Below are positions 39,705 through 49,205 of a stretch of 64,000 bases of DNA, piece after piece. The notes below the pieces were generated by a model. That model did no database searches, was not told where the DNA came from, and was given only the letters and a program-made list of their open reading frames with translations. Positions within the stretch are counted from its first letter, which is position 1. Each line of letters begins with the position of its first letter. This stretch comes from Mycolicibacterium pyrenivorans (GTDB taxonomy: Bacteria > Actinomycetota > Actinomycetes > Mycobacteriales > Mycobacteriaceae): the NCBI RefSeq assembly GCF_025821625.1, contig NZ_JACKSH010000097.1:62001-126000 (forward strand), read 5' to 3'. The translations under genes and the position numbers were made by a program.

Positions 39705-39725
39705 GAACCCCCGTAGTATCGCCCC

Positions 39726-41213
39726 GTGAGTAGTACGGAGCAGTTGGACGCCGTCATCGTCGGTGCGGGATTCGGCGGCATGGGCGCCGCCATCCAGCTC
39801 AACCGGCTGGGTTACCAGAAGATCGTCATCCTGGACCGTGAGGACGACCTGGGCGGCACTTGGCACGTCAACCGGTACCCGGGGTTGACCGTCGACGTCC
39901 CGTCCACCACGTACTCCTACTGGTTCGAGCCGAATCCGTACTGGTCGCGGCTCTATGCGCCGGGCACCGAGCTCAAGACCTACGCCGAGCACGTCGCCGA
40001 CAAGTACGACCTGCGCCGCTACATGCGCTTCAACACCACGGTGGAGGGCGCCCGTTGGGACGAGGAGTCCCAGGTGTGGCTCGTGTCGCTTGCCGGTGGT
40101 GAAACGCTGAGCACGCGGTTCCTGATCCTGGCGACGGGTTATCTTTGCCAGCCCAAGAAGCCCGACATCCCCGGAATCGACGACTTCGCGGGCACCGTGC
40201 TGCACGCGCAGGAATGGGACGACGACTATTCGCTACGCGGCAAGAGAGCGGCGATCATCGGCACCGGGTCGACCGGCGTGCAGCTGATCCCGAAGCTGGC
40301 CGAGGACGTCGCCGAGCTCACCGTGTACCAGCGGACTCCGATCTGGGTGATGCCGAAGTTCGACCTCGCGTTCGGCCCGGCCGCCCAGCGTCTTTTCGCG
40401 AGATTCCCTGTGACACAACGGCTTCTGCGCATGTCCAGTGATCTGTTCATGGACGTCATGGTGACGATCGCGATGTGGAAGTTCCGGCAGTTCAAACCCG
40501 TGAACACCGCGGCGGCCCGGATCGGGGCCATGCACCGGTTCCTGGCGATCCGCGACAAGGAGCTGCGGCGCAAGCTGACGCCGGATTACGACTTCGGCTG
40601 CAAGCGCCCGACGCTGTCAAACGTGTACTACCGCACGTTCAACAAGCCGCACGTGCACCTGGAAACGGCGGGCATCGAGCGGATCGATGCCGACGGCATC
40701 GTCGGCACGGACGGCACCAAGCGCGTGATCGACACCCTGGTGCTGGCCACCGGGTTCGACGTGTGGGAGTCCAACCTTCCTGCCATCCCGGTGATCGGCC
40801 GCGAAGGCCGTGACCTCGGAAAGTGGTGGCGGGAGAACCGGTTCCAGGCCTACGAAGGCATGACTGTGCCGATGTTCCCGAACATGGTGACCCAGGCGAG
40901 CCCGTACGCGTGGGTGGGCATGTCCTGGTTCGACACCGTCGAGTACCAGATGCGCCACATGAACCGGCTGTTCGGTGAGCTACAGCGCCGGGGTGCCCGC
41001 ACCTTCGAGGTCACCGAAGAGGCCAACGCCCGGTTCCTGGACCGGATGCTGACGCTGCTCGACGACTCGGTGTTCCGCCTCGGGGACTGCACCAACTCGC
41101 GGTCGTACTGGTTCAACAGCTCAGGGGAGGCCCCGTTGTTCCGGCCGACGTCGATACGTCAGGCCGTCAAGGAGCAGGAGCACTTCCCGCTGAGCGACTA
41201 CGCGATAGCCTGA
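39726..41213 (+). CDS. Baeyer-Villiger-type flavin monooxygenase (EthA/MymA group), copy 1
   Basis: This 495-residue class B flavin monooxygenase starts at GTG 39726. It has the FAD loop GAGFGGMG, then DLGGTWHVNRYPG, the second nucleotide loop GTGSTGVQLIP and the fingerprint FAGTVLHAQEWD (FxGxxxHxxxW, with Asp where Pro is common). It should use NADPH and O2 to convert a ketone to an ester or to oxidise a heteroatom. It is followed 33 nt later by a P450 gene, so the two are likely co-transcribed. A close paralogue of identical length lies at 45727-47214 on the other strand. Confidence 0.9.
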   Translation: MSSTEQLDAVIVGAGFGGMGAAIQLNRLGYQKIVILDREDDLGGTWHVNRYPGLTVDVPSTTYSYWFEPNPYWSRLYAPGTELKTYAEHVADKYDLRRYMRFNTTVEGARWDEESQVWLVSLAGGETLSTRFLILATGYLCQPKKPDIPGIDDFAGTVLHAQEWDDDYSLRGKRAAIIGTGSTGVQLIPKLAEDVAELTVYQRTPIWVMPKFDLAFGPAAQRLFARFPVTQRLLRMSSDLFMDVMVTIAMWKFRQFKPVNTAAARIGAMHRFLAIRDKELRRKLTPDYDFGCKRPTLSNVYYRTFNKPHVHLETAGIERIDADGIVGTDGTKRVIDTLVLATGFDVWESNLPAIPVIGREGRDLGKWWRENRFQAYEGMTVPMFPNMVTQASPYAWVGMSWFDTVEYQMRHMNRLFGELQRRGARTFEVTEEANARFLDRMLTLLDDSVFRLGDCTNSRSYWFNSSGEAPLFRPTSIRQAVKEQEHFPLSDYAIA

Positions 41214-41246
41214 CGTTCCAGCACCATTGATTCAAGGGGTGACAAC

Positions 41247-42614
41247 ATGACAGCGGCCACCACAGAGCCGGTGAAGCTGCCACCGGGCCCGCGGATACCG
41301 AAACTCATCCAGGGTGCGGCCGTGCTGACCGCGCGCTACGGCGCGATCGCCGCGCTCGGCCGTCGGTACGGCTCCACGTTCACGCTCAACATCCCGGTGT
41401 TCGGCGAGACCGTCGTGATCAGCGACCCCGCACTGGTCAAGGAACTTTTCAGCTCCAGCCGGGAGCTCATCGGCCGGCCCCAGAACAACCTGGGCGGCGA
41501 CGTGCTCGGGCCTGGTTCGATCTTCAACCTCGAGGGCGACGAACTGCTCGCCCGCCGCAAGCTCCTGTTGCCGCCGTTCAGCGGCAAGAACATGCGCGCC
41601 TACGAGAGCATCACCGAGGAAGAGGCGATCCGCGAGATCCGGACATGGCCGGAAGGCACCGAGTTCGCGACGCTCGAGCCGATGATGCGGATCACGCTCA
41701 ACACCATCCTGCGCGCCGTGTTCGGCGCCGAGGGCGCCGAACTCGACGAGCTGCGTGTGCTGATGCCCAAAGCCGTGGAGTTCGGCTCCAAGATCGCGTT
41801 GATGCCGTCGATCGTGCGCAAGGACGTCGGGCCGTGGAGCCCGGGCGGGAAGTTCGCGCAGTACCGACGCCGGATGGATGAGCTGCTCAAATCCCTGATG
41901 GCGCAGGCCCGTTCCGATCCGAAGTTCACCGAGCGCGGCGACGTGCTGTCGCTGCTGCTGCAGGCGCGCTACGACAACGGCGAGCCGATCTCGGACAGCT
42001 ACATCGTCGACGAGCTGCTGACGATGCTGGTGGCCGGGCACGAGACGACGTCGACGCAGCTGGCGTGGACCATCGAGAGGATCCGGCGCCACCCCGACCT
42101 GCTGACCCGGCTGACCGAGGAGGTCGACGCGGGCGGCAACGAACTCCTGTTGGCGACCATCGCCGAGTCACAGCGCACCAGGCCGGTGCTGACCGCCGCA
42201 CTCCGACGGACGAAGGCTCGAATTCGCCTGGGGGAGTGGGTCATTCCCGAGGGTGACACGATCCTGGCGAGCACCCAGTTGGCCATGGCCGCCGAGCAGA
42301 GCTTCCCCGATGCGGAAAAGTTCAACCCGGACCGATTCGTCGGCAACCCGCCGAATCCCTTCGCGTGGATTCCGTTCGGCGGGGGCATGATGCGCTGCAT
42401 CGGTGCGTCGTTCGCGACGATGGAGATGGAGGTGACATTGCGCGCCATGCTGCGCGAGTTCCGCCTCGAGCCGACCACAGAGCCCGACGAGAAGCCGCAC
42501 AGCCGTGGTGTCACGGTGACACCCGCGCGGGGCGGACGTGTCGTCGTGTACCGCCGCAAGGATGTCGTGCCCCGTGACGCCGACTCGGTGTCGGTGGCCG
42601 ACCGCACCGGTTAG
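41247..42614 (+). CDS. Cytochrome P450
   Basis: This is a 455-residue P450 with an N-terminal PPGPR hinge, AGHETTSTQ of the I helix, FNPDRF, and the heme loop FGGGMMRCIG with the ligand Cys near residue 384. It has no membrane anchor, as usual for bacterial P450s. The sequence style suggests the mycobacterial CYP135-138 group, but the family number is a guess. It follows the flavin monooxygenase gene closely and may oxidise the same substrate. No ferredoxin gene is next to it. Confidence 0.9.
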   Translation: MTAATTEPVKLPPGPRIPKLIQGAAVLTARYGAIAALGRRYGSTFTLNIPVFGETVVISDPALVKELFSSSRELIGRPQNNLGGDVLGPGSIFNLEGDELLARRKLLLPPFSGKNMRAYESITEEEAIREIRTWPEGTEFATLEPMMRITLNTILRAVFGAEGAELDELRVLMPKAVEFGSKIALMPSIVRKDVGPWSPGGKFAQYRRRMDELLKSLMAQARSDPKFTERGDVLSLLLQARYDNGEPISDSYIVDELLTMLVAGHETTSTQLAWTIERIRRHPDLLTRLTEEVDAGGNELLLATIAESQRTRPVLTAALRRTKARIRLGEWVIPEGDTILASTQLAMAAEQSFPDAEKFNPDRFVGNPPNPFAWIPFGGGMMRCIGASFATMEMEVTLRAMLREFRLEPTTEPDEKPHSRGVTVTPARGGRVVVYRRKDVVPRDADSVSVADRTG

Positions 42615-42620
42615 GCGCGG

Positions 42621-43448
42621 TCAGAAGCGGTACTGCAGTATCCGGGCCTTCCGGGCGATGGCGGGCAACCGGTAGGACAGCCGGCTCGCCAGGCGCAGGC
42701 CGGGCGGAAACATCTCGGCCTCCGGCCGCTGCATCACGCTGGCCTCTTCGAACAGATCCAGGGCCGGGTTCCAGGTCTCGGGATGGTGGGCATCGGAGAA
42801 TCCGGGAAAGTTCCACTGGCTGTGCGGTGAGTTCGTCTTGCGCGACGTGGCGAGCCGGCCCATCAGCCGGTTCGCTCTGCCGACCGGGCCGTAGTCGTTG
42901 AACGCGATCATGCCCGAGGCGAAATGGCTTGTGATGCGGCGCAATATCGCCCTCACGGACGGCTCGTCGAGGAAGGCGACCAAACCGTCGGCGAACACCA
43001 TGGCGGGCCGGTCAGACGGAATGCCGTCCACCCAGTTCGGTTCGAGCAGCGACGCGGCGACCGTTTGCTCGCCGGAGCGGGGTGGAACCAGGGCTTCGCG
43101 TATCGCGATGACGGCAGGCAGGTCCACGCTGTACCACCCGACGCCGGGCGGAGGGTCGACCCGGTGGATGGCGCTGCTGAAGCCGGCACCGAGGTCGACC
43201 ACGACGGCGTCGTGATGGTCGCGGATGAAGCCGCCGATGCGCTCGTCCAGCATCTTGGCGCGCAGGGCGACCAGCGGTACCACGCTGGGCGTCGCGGCGA
43301 GGGCGGTGAAGTCGTAGTCGATCTTCGCGACCGTCGGGCCGGCCCACGCGTCCCCGAGGATCGGTCGGGAAGCCCGGCTGTCGAGCGCTCGGCAGTACTC
43401 GGTCAGCAGGGCGGTCTGTTCGATGGGTTCCAGGCCGCTGACATCCAT
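42621..43448 (-). CDS. LCMT/TcmP-type SAM-dependent methyltransferase, second copy
   Basis: This 275-residue methyltransferase has SRASRPILGD, VVDLGAGFSSAIHRV, WYSVDLPAVIAIREAL, NWVDGIPSDRPAMVFADGLVAFL and FNDYGPVGR. ATG 43448 (MDVSGLEPIEQ) is preferred; the open frame continues upstream to 43511 without support. It belongs to the same broad family as the methyltransferase at 31678-32517, but the SAM loop GAGF differs from the GCGLDC of that protein. It converges with the P450 gene, 6 nt between stops. The substrate is unknown. Confidence 0.82.
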   Translation of the reverse strand: MDVSGLEPIEQTALLTEYCRALDSRASRPILGDAWAGPTVAKIDYDFTALAATPSVVPLVALRAKMLDERIGGFIRDHHDAVVVDLGAGFSSAIHRVDPPPGVGWYSVDLPAVIAIREALVPPRSGEQTVAASLLEPNWVDGIPSDRPAMVFADGLVAFLDEPSVRAILRRITSHFASGMIAFNDYGPVGRANRLMGRLATSRKTNSPHSQWNFPGFSDAHHPETWNPALDLFEEASVMQRPEAEMFPPGLRLASRLSYRLPAIARKARILQYRF

Positions 43449-43531
43449 GGAGTCAGCCAAGCACACTCGCCCCCAGGCTGTACACCGCGGTGCAATGCGC
43501 CTGCGCAACAACCGGAATCAGCTGCGGGCGG

Positions 43532-44800
43532 CTACTCGTCGCTGTCCGAGGAGTCTCCAACCTCCGATGAGGAAGCACTGCTCGGTGAGTCCACACCGGC
43601 GGACTCTTGCTGGTCGGTCGCCTCGTCGTCGGCCGGGTCTTCGGCCTCCGCGTCCACGTCCTCGGCGTCCACATCCGTGTCCTCGCCGTCCACGTCCTCG
43701 CCGTCCACGTCTTCGCCGTCCACGTCGGCGTCGCCGGTGTCCTCGTCCGCGTCGTCGGCCGGCTGTCCGTCCACCTCGTCGATCCGGGCTCCGAGCTCGT
43801 CGTCGGAGCTCAGGCTGCCGACGTCCAGATCAGGATCGGACTCCTGCCGGGCCGTCGGCTCCTCGGCACTGATCGTCTGCACCGACCGCGCGGACGTCAG
43901 GAAGGTCTGTTTGGACTCGGCGGGTGGATCCACCGGCGGCTCTTCGGGCTCCGGCTCCACCTCGGCCGGCCAGCCGGACTCAGCCGGCAGGTAGGAACGG
44001 TCGTAGGCCTTCTCGATCTTCTCTTTCAGCGGGCCCTGGAGCTGGTCGGCGAGCTCGTCGAGCCCGAGCCTGCGCAACCCGTTCAGAATCGGCAGGTCCT
44101 CCGTCGGCACGAAGACGTAGGTCGTATTGCCTTCCTTCCACACGTAGTTCGCCGGGTCGTAGATGTCGACGTCCTCGTAGTGGCCGTGGAGCTGGACGAG
44201 CCCCGCGTAGGCGTTCGCCATCGCCAGCAGGCTGAAGCGGTCTGGGCGGTCTGCGGTCAGATCGTACTGCCGTGCCACGTCGAGCACCTGGTACTGGGTG
44301 TCGGGAGTCACATGGTGCCAGATCACGTGCGCACCACCGTATTTGCGGCCGGGGTTGCCGATCAGCACAAAGCTGAGGTCATCCGCTGACGGCGCATCTT
44401 CGGCCGCGGCGAACTCCTCGAGCCAGTCCGTGGCCACGCGTGCGCCCTGGCTGTATCCGAAGACGATCTGCCGTTGACCGAAGGTGTCTCCGTGTATCGC
44501 CTCGTCGAGGTCGTCGACCCCGATCGACCGTTGTAGGTACGGAAACGGGACCGACACACAGGTCCGCGGGCTCTCACACAGCAGACCCTGGAGCTCGTCC
44601 TGGTCGCCGCCGTTGCGGAACAAGGCCATCGTGAGCACTGTCGCCGGCTCGGGGCCGAAATAGTCGATCTCGGCCGCTGCGGCCGTCGGCGCCGACCCCC
44701 CCGCGGACAGAGCCGCGATGAACGGCAGCGTCGTGACGGCGGCGACCATCAGTGCGCCGCGGCACTTCTTGTGCGCCGTGCCCTTGTTCGAAGTTGTCAT
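43532..44800 (-). CDS. Secreted PE-PPE-domain serine hydrolase with acidic repeat tail
   Basis: This 422-residue protein has a signal peptide (KKCRGALMVAAVTTLPFIAALS, Ala-rich cut region near residue 43). The PE-PPE alpha/beta hydrolase domain spans about residues 45-270, with nucleophile motif GYSQGA, then FVLIGNPGRKYGG, YDLTADRPDRFSLLAMANAYAGL and a YVFVPTEDLPIL end. There is no PE or PPE leader domain. The C-terminal ~140 residues are acidic, with a DVDGED repeat (three copies) followed by Ser/Asp. Known PE-PPE proteins are esterases or, in Chp1/Chp2, acyltransferases of trehalose lipids. A role in surface lipid ester chemistry is plausible here but not shown. Confidence 0.85.
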   Translation of the reverse strand: MTTSNKGTAHKKCRGALMVAAVTTLPFIAALSAGGSAPTAAAAEIDYFGPEPATVLTMALFRNGGDQDELQGLLCESPRTCVSVPFPYLQRSIGVDDLDEAIHGDTFGQRQIVFGYSQGARVATDWLEEFAAAEDAPSADDLSFVLIGNPGRKYGGAHVIWHHVTPDTQYQVLDVARQYDLTADRPDRFSLLAMANAYAGLVQLHGHYEDVDIYDPANYVWKEGNTTYVFVPTEDLPILNGLRRLGLDELADQLQGPLKEKIEKAYDRSYLPAESGWPAEVEPEPEEPPVDPPAESKQTFLTSARSVQTISAEEPTARQESDPDLDVGSLSSDDELGARIDEVDGQPADDADEDTGDADVDGEDVDGEDVDGEDTDVDAEDVDAEAEDPADDEATDQQESAGVDSPSSASSSEVGDSSDSDE

Positions 44801-45001
44801 GAAACCCCCAGCGTTTACTCACGTGCTATTTGCTCCCCGGCCAATAGCGTACCCCCCGACACTCCGTGTTCTGCGCATTTGCGCGGACATTTCCGATTGA
44901 TAGGAACTGGCGTTCCGCACTTCTGGGCGTTACACGACCACACCTGCCCGTGCCGAGACGCGGACCCGTGAGGAGTTTGCTAGGTGGGGCGCGGGAGTGC
45001 G

Positions 45002-45667
45002 CTACCCCAGACGACCCGCGACGAAGTCCGCCGCCTGGTCGACCATGCCGTTCTCGACGTAGGCGAAGTGCGCCAGCATGCTCTTGCCCGGAGTGCAGAA
45101 GAGATCGTCGAGCGCGCACATGTCGATCGACTTGGGGCCGTAGGTGCCGCTCATCTGCGGCAGCGGCCCGCCGCCGCTGATGTTGCGCAGTGGATTTCCA
45201 AAGACGGCGACGGCGGCGACATGGTCGGCGAGATGTGGCGGCAACGGCGTGGGATGGAACCTCCCGAGAGGACGTGGGTCGACCGTGATCAGGTCGATGA
45301 CGCCCGCGCCCTGCGACATGCCGCCGAGCACCAGCTTGGTGTCCGGGCAGTTGTCGGCCATCCACTGAACCCTCGCGGAGGCGTCGGCGGCGCCGGCCGG
45401 GGCCGACGTGTCGAAGTCGAAGCCCGCCGGGTAGTTCACCGCGTAGGTTCCCACCGAACGGCCGCCGACCTTGGAACGCAACGAGTTGACGAAGGCCTCA
45501 CCAACCCAACCCACGCCGGGAGCCGCACCCGTGCCCCTGGCGAAGATCACCTCGATGTCCGGACACGGTTCAGCAGCGGCAGACGGTATTCCGATGGCGG
45601 TGGTCAGGACCGCGGCCGGCGCCAGCACCGCCGAACCAAGGAATGCCAGAAGGCGCCTCATGAGCAT
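45002..45667 (-). CDS. Cutinase-like secreted esterase (CULP type)
   Basis: This is a 221-residue secreted esterase. The signal peptide is MLMRRLLAFLGSAVLAPAAVLTTA, with cleavage likely after SAAA near residue 32. The body has PDIEVIFARGTG, the nucleophile motif GGMSQGA, NPLRN, and CALDDLFCTPGKSMLAHFAYVENG carrying the Asp-His pair, and four Cys for two disulfides. Cutinase-like proteins of mycobacteria hydrolyse lipid esters outside the cell. ATG 45661 is an alternative start. It lies on the same strand as the PE-PPE hydrolase gene (about 200 nt apart). Confidence 0.9.
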   Translation of the reverse strand: MLMRRLLAFLGSAVLAPAAVLTTAIGIPSAAAEPCPDIEVIFARGTGAAPGVGWVGEAFVNSLRSKVGGRSVGTYAVNYPAGFDFDTSAPAGAADASARVQWMADNCPDTKLVLGGMSQGAGVIDLITVDPRPLGRFHPTPLPPHLADHVAAVAVFGNPLRNISGGGPLPQMSGTYGPKSIDMCALDDLFCTPGKSMLAHFAYVENGMVDQAADFVAGRLG

Positions 45668-45726
45668 GTATCCATGCTGACATATCGCTGCTAGTACCCG
45701 AGCGTTACAGCTTCTGAGCTGCGGAT

Positions 45727-47214
45727 TCAGGCGAAGGCGTAGTCGGTGAGCGGGAAGTTGTCGTTCTCGCGGTTCGTCTCGTTCGTCGATGCGGGCCGCA
45801 CCAGGGTCTCACCGGTGGGGCTGAAGTAGTACGACCGGGAGCGGGCGCAATCGCCCTGGCGGAACACCGTCTTGCCCAATTTCGCCGCCATGCGCTCGCG
45901 GAACCGGGTGTTGGCCTGCTCGGTCACCTCGAACGTGGTCGCTTCGCGCCTGCGCAGCTCACCGAACAACCGGTCCATGTGCCGCATCTGATACTCCATC
46001 GTGTTGAAGTACGACAGACCGCTGGACGCATAGGGACCCGCGAGGCTCAGGAAGTTCGGGAACGCCGGGATCGTGACGCCCTGGTAGGCCTGGAAACCGT
46101 TGTCGCGCCACCACTTGCCGAGGTTGCGCGCGTCACGGCCGATGACCTCGATCGCAGGAATGTTGGCTTCCCAGATGTCGAATCCGGTGCACAGCACCAA
46201 GGTGTCGATCTCGGTCTTCGTTCCATCGCACGCGACGATGCCGTCGGCCTCGATACGCTCGATACCCGAGGACTGAAGGTGCACATTCGGCTTGGCCAGA
46301 GTGCGGTAGTAGGAGTTGGAATACGTCGGGCGCTTGCAGCCGAAGTCGTAGTCGGGCGTCAGCTCGGCACGCAGTTCCTTGTCGCGGATCGAAACGAACC
46401 GAAGCGCCTGTGACAGATACGAGGCTCCCACGTTGAGCATGCGGAAGTACTTGAAGTTCACCACCGACAGAATCATCATCACCTCGAGATTGATGTCGGT
46501 GGTGGCCCTGAATGCCCGCTGCAGCAAAGGAATGCGGGCAAAAAGCCCGCGCAGGAACACCGGGATCGGGAAGTCGAGTTTGGGTACCACGTGGATCGGG
46601 GTGCGCTGGTACACGGTGAGCTGGGCAGCTGTCTTGCTCAGCTCCGGAATGAGCTGGACCGCGGTCGCCCCGGTGCCGATCAACCCGAGCCGCTCCCCAT
46701 CGGGGGAGTAGCCGTTGTCCCAGTCCGTGCTGTGGATGACCCGGCCGGTGAAGTCCTCGACCCCCGGGATGTCGGGCTTGCGTGGCTGCGACAGGTAACC
46801 GGTCGCGGTGATGAGGAACCGCGAGGTCAGCGTTTCCCCGTTCGACAGCGTCACCTGCCAGAACTGCGCTTCGTCGTCCCAGCGCGCTCCGTCGACAGGC
46901 GCGTTGAAGCGCATGTGCCGACGCACGTCGTACTTGTCGGCGACGTGGTCGGCGTAGTCCTTGAGTTCGGATCCCGGTGCGTACAGCCGTGACCAGCGGG
47001 GGTTGGGTTCGAACCAGTACGAGTACGTCGGCGACGGGATGTCGACGGCCAGACCCGGGTAGTGGTTGACGTACCACGTCCCGCCGAGATCGTCCTCGCG
47101 ATCCAGGATCAGGATGTTGTCGTACCCCATCTTCTTGAGCTGGATCGAAGCACCCATTCCGCCGAAACCGGCACCCACCACGATCGCGTCGTACTGCGGC
47201 ACATCCATGGGCAT
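45727..47214 (-). CDS. Baeyer-Villiger-type flavin monooxygenase, copy 2
   Basis: This 495-residue protein has the same length as its paralogue at 39726-41213. It has GAGFGGMG, DLGGTWYVNHYPG, the fingerprint FTGRVIHSTDWD and GTGATAVQLIP. ATG 47214 is chosen because GTGAGG lies about 9 nt upstream and the length then equals the paralogue; ATG 47208 is close, and the open frame continues to 47439 without support. It sits between the cutinase gene and a PE-PPE hydrolase gene on the same strand. A ketone-to-ester activity beside two esterase genes would be a coherent pair, but the substrate is unknown. Confidence 0.9.
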   Translation of the reverse strand: MPMDVPQYDAIVVGAGFGGMGASIQLKKMGYDNILILDREDDLGGTWYVNHYPGLAVDIPSPTYSYWFEPNPRWSRLYAPGSELKDYADHVADKYDVRRHMRFNAPVDGARWDDEAQFWQVTLSNGETLTSRFLITATGYLSQPRKPDIPGVEDFTGRVIHSTDWDNGYSPDGERLGLIGTGATAVQLIPELSKTAAQLTVYQRTPIHVVPKLDFPIPVFLRGLFARIPLLQRAFRATTDINLEVMMILSVVNFKYFRMLNVGASYLSQALRFVSIRDKELRAELTPDYDFGCKRPTYSNSYYRTLAKPNVHLQSSGIERIEADGIVACDGTKTEIDTLVLCTGFDIWEANIPAIEVIGRDARNLGKWWRDNGFQAYQGVTIPAFPNFLSLAGPYASSGLSYFNTMEYQMRHMDRLFGELRRREATTFEVTEQANTRFRERMAAKLGKTVFRQGDCARSRSYYFSPTGETLVRPASTNETNRENDNFPLTDYAFA

Positions 47215-47380
47215 CAACGCTACCTCACAGCAAATCGGGGATCGGCGATTGGATTTTAGGACGCCTGCCGCCGGGGCGCTCGTCGCCGGATCCGGGGCCA
47301 GACACCACGAAGCCCCGGCGCCAGGCCGGGGCTTCGGGCGGGTGTCCGAGACTTCAGGCAAGCCTCCAGTCCGGGGAGGG

Positions 47381-48652
47381 CTACTCCGAGGCGCCCGCGG
47401 CGTCAGACGACCCAGTCTCATCTGCCGGCGAGTCGACATCGGAGTCGGCGTCTGCCCTGGCTGCCTTCCTGGCCTCGCGGGCGGCGGCCCTTTCCGCCTT
47501 GGCCGCTGCTCTGGCCTCGGCCGCTTCCGCCTTAGCCGCTTCCCTGGCCTCGGCCCTGGCCGCCTTTGCTTCCGCGCGGGCTTCCTTTGCTTCCGCCCGA
47601 GCTTCCGCCCTGGCCTCGCGGCGGGTGGCGGCTTCGGTCTTCGTCACGGGCTCGGCCTCTGTCGCCGAAACCGCATCAGCAGCGGCGTCGGCTGTGGCGG
47701 AGACCGGGGTCGCCTCGACGTCCAGCGTCACCGTCTCCGCCGCCGCGGTGGGCGCCTCGGCCACCAGGGAGGTCGCACTGGCGGTGGTGACCGGGTCGTT
47801 GCGCTTGTAGCCCTTGTCGATCTTGGCCTTGAGCGCGGCCTCCTGCGACTTCAGGAACGGGAGCACCTGCACCAGCGGCAGCACCTTGGCCGGCACCAGG
47901 TAGTGGGTCGTGGTGCCCCCCTTGATGTTGACGTCCACCGTGATGTTCTCCTCCGGGACCTCGTCCAGGTCGGCGAACATCACCGGGACGTGCACGACGA
48001 TCGCGCCGGCCATCGCGTTGGCGACCGCGAGGAAGTTCCACCAGCGGTCGGGCATGTCGGCCAGGCCGTCGTACTCGCCCGTGACGGCGACGACGTCATA
48101 ACGGGTGACCGGTGGCAGACGGTAGGTGTAATCGAACCTCGAGTTGTAGGTGGCATCCTTGATCAGCTCTTGGCGGCTGGAATCCTCCACCACGATGAAG
48201 CTGATCTCGTCCGGATCGGTCAACTCGCCCGCGAGGACCATGTTGCGCAGCACCTCGTTGACCACCAGCGAGCCGGCCGACAAACCGACCACGGTGACCT
48301 GCTCTCCATTGAGCACGTTGCCGTCGGAGTCCCGGGACAGCCTTGCGAGGGCGTCGCTGATCTCCTGGGTGAGGCTGTCGATACCGATGTTGATCGACGC
48401 TCCGAGGGTCAGGTCGTCTTTGCCGGTCATCGGGCCGGCCTCGGCAGGCCATTCGACGCTGTAGATCTGGCCCTCGAGGGTTCCCCCGAGCAGACCGTTG
48501 TACAGCCTGGGGTCCAGGCTGCCGGCCCCGATCCCGCCGACGACGAGCGACGAACTGCTGGCCCACCCTCCTGCGGCCATGGTCAGCGCAATGGCAATAG
48601 AAGCAAATGCGGTGCCGCAAACAACCCCGGCTTTGCGAAAGGTGGTGCTCAT
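47381..48652 (-). CDS. Secreted PE-PPE-domain hydrolase with charged helical tail
   Basis: This 423-residue protein has a signal peptide (GVVCGTAFASIAIALTMAAG, cut near residue 32). The PE-PPE domain begins LVVGGIGAGSLDPRLYNGLLGG and carries the nucleophile motif GLSAGS, FIVVEDSSRQ, RYDVVAVTGEYDGLADMPDRWWNFLAVANA and TTTHYLVPAKVLPLVQVLPFL. The C-terminus has an unusual stretch of about 60 residues made only of Ala, Arg, Glu and Lys (TRREARAEARAEAKEARAE and onward), expected to form a long charged single alpha helix, then a short acidic end. It looks less like the other two PE-PPE proteins of the window than they look like each other. The leader has GGGGAG before the ATG. Confidence 0.85.
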   Translation of the reverse strand: MSTTFRKAGVVCGTAFASIAIALTMAAGGWASSSSLVVGGIGAGSLDPRLYNGLLGGTLEGQIYSVEWPAEAGPMTGKDDLTLGASINIGIDSLTQEISDALARLSRDSDGNVLNGEQVTVVGLSAGSLVVNEVLRNMVLAGELTDPDEISFIVVEDSSRQELIKDATYNSRFDYTYRLPPVTRYDVVAVTGEYDGLADMPDRWWNFLAVANAMAGAIVVHVPVMFADLDEVPEENITVDVNIKGGTTTHYLVPAKVLPLVQVLPFLKSQEAALKAKIDKGYKRNDPVTTASATSLVAEAPTAAAETVTLDVEATPVSATADAAADAVSATEAEPVTKTEAATRREARAEARAEAKEARAEAKAARAEAREAAKAEAAEARAAAKAERAAAREARKAARADADSDVDSPADETGSSDAAGASE

Positions 48653-48806
48653 GAGATCTCCCCGTTTAGACGCATTGAAATGGCTTGCCGTTTCCGGCGC
48701 GACATGAGCATATTGCGCCCTCGTCAGCGCGTGCGTAGCAAAAACACAAGATTCTCATCATTGAAAAGATAGCAATCGGATTGTATATTGCTGTACTCCA
48801 TTCTTT

Positions 48807-48836
48807 ATACATTCTCTACATTAGTAGAGAATGTAT
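48807..48836. promoter_or_regulatory. Perfect 13-bp palindrome, possible operator
   Basis: ATACATTCTCTAC, a 4-nt centre ATTA, then its exact complement. It lies about 155 bp upstream of the ATG at 48652 (minus strand). A regulator binding site or an RNA hairpin; there is no T-run, so a terminator is less likely. Confidence 0.45.
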
Positions 48837-49182
48837 CTCGGTAAAACTAGTGAATTTTTCCACCTCCAATCCGAAAAGCATCAATGCACTTCATCTGGCT
48901 TAAATAAGCCTAAGAAGAACCGCCGGTGGGAAAATCGGCAATAATTACATCGATGTAGTTCTGGTGGCCCTTTTTCCAGACGAGACTGAGTGGTGATGTT
49001 GCTGATATACAGCCAGCTAAAAAAAGATTTTGGTATGGACCATCGACTCCAGCACACCTTTACCGACAGGCAACGAGCAGCTGAACAATGGGGCATGACT
49101 GGTGGGCCGTATGGCTCGGGGCGGAATATCGCGCTCCAGACAAACTGACTCTCCAGTAAGAAGACAAGATGCTTGGGGCAAA

Positions 49183-49205
49183 CCCGCTCGCCACCGGCGA
49201 GCGGG
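49183..49205. terminator. 10-bp GC-rich hairpin in the intergenic region
   Basis: CCCGCTCGCC, loop ACC, GGCGAGCGGG, exactly complementary. There is no T-run and no gene ends nearby, so its role is unclear. Confidence 0.3.
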
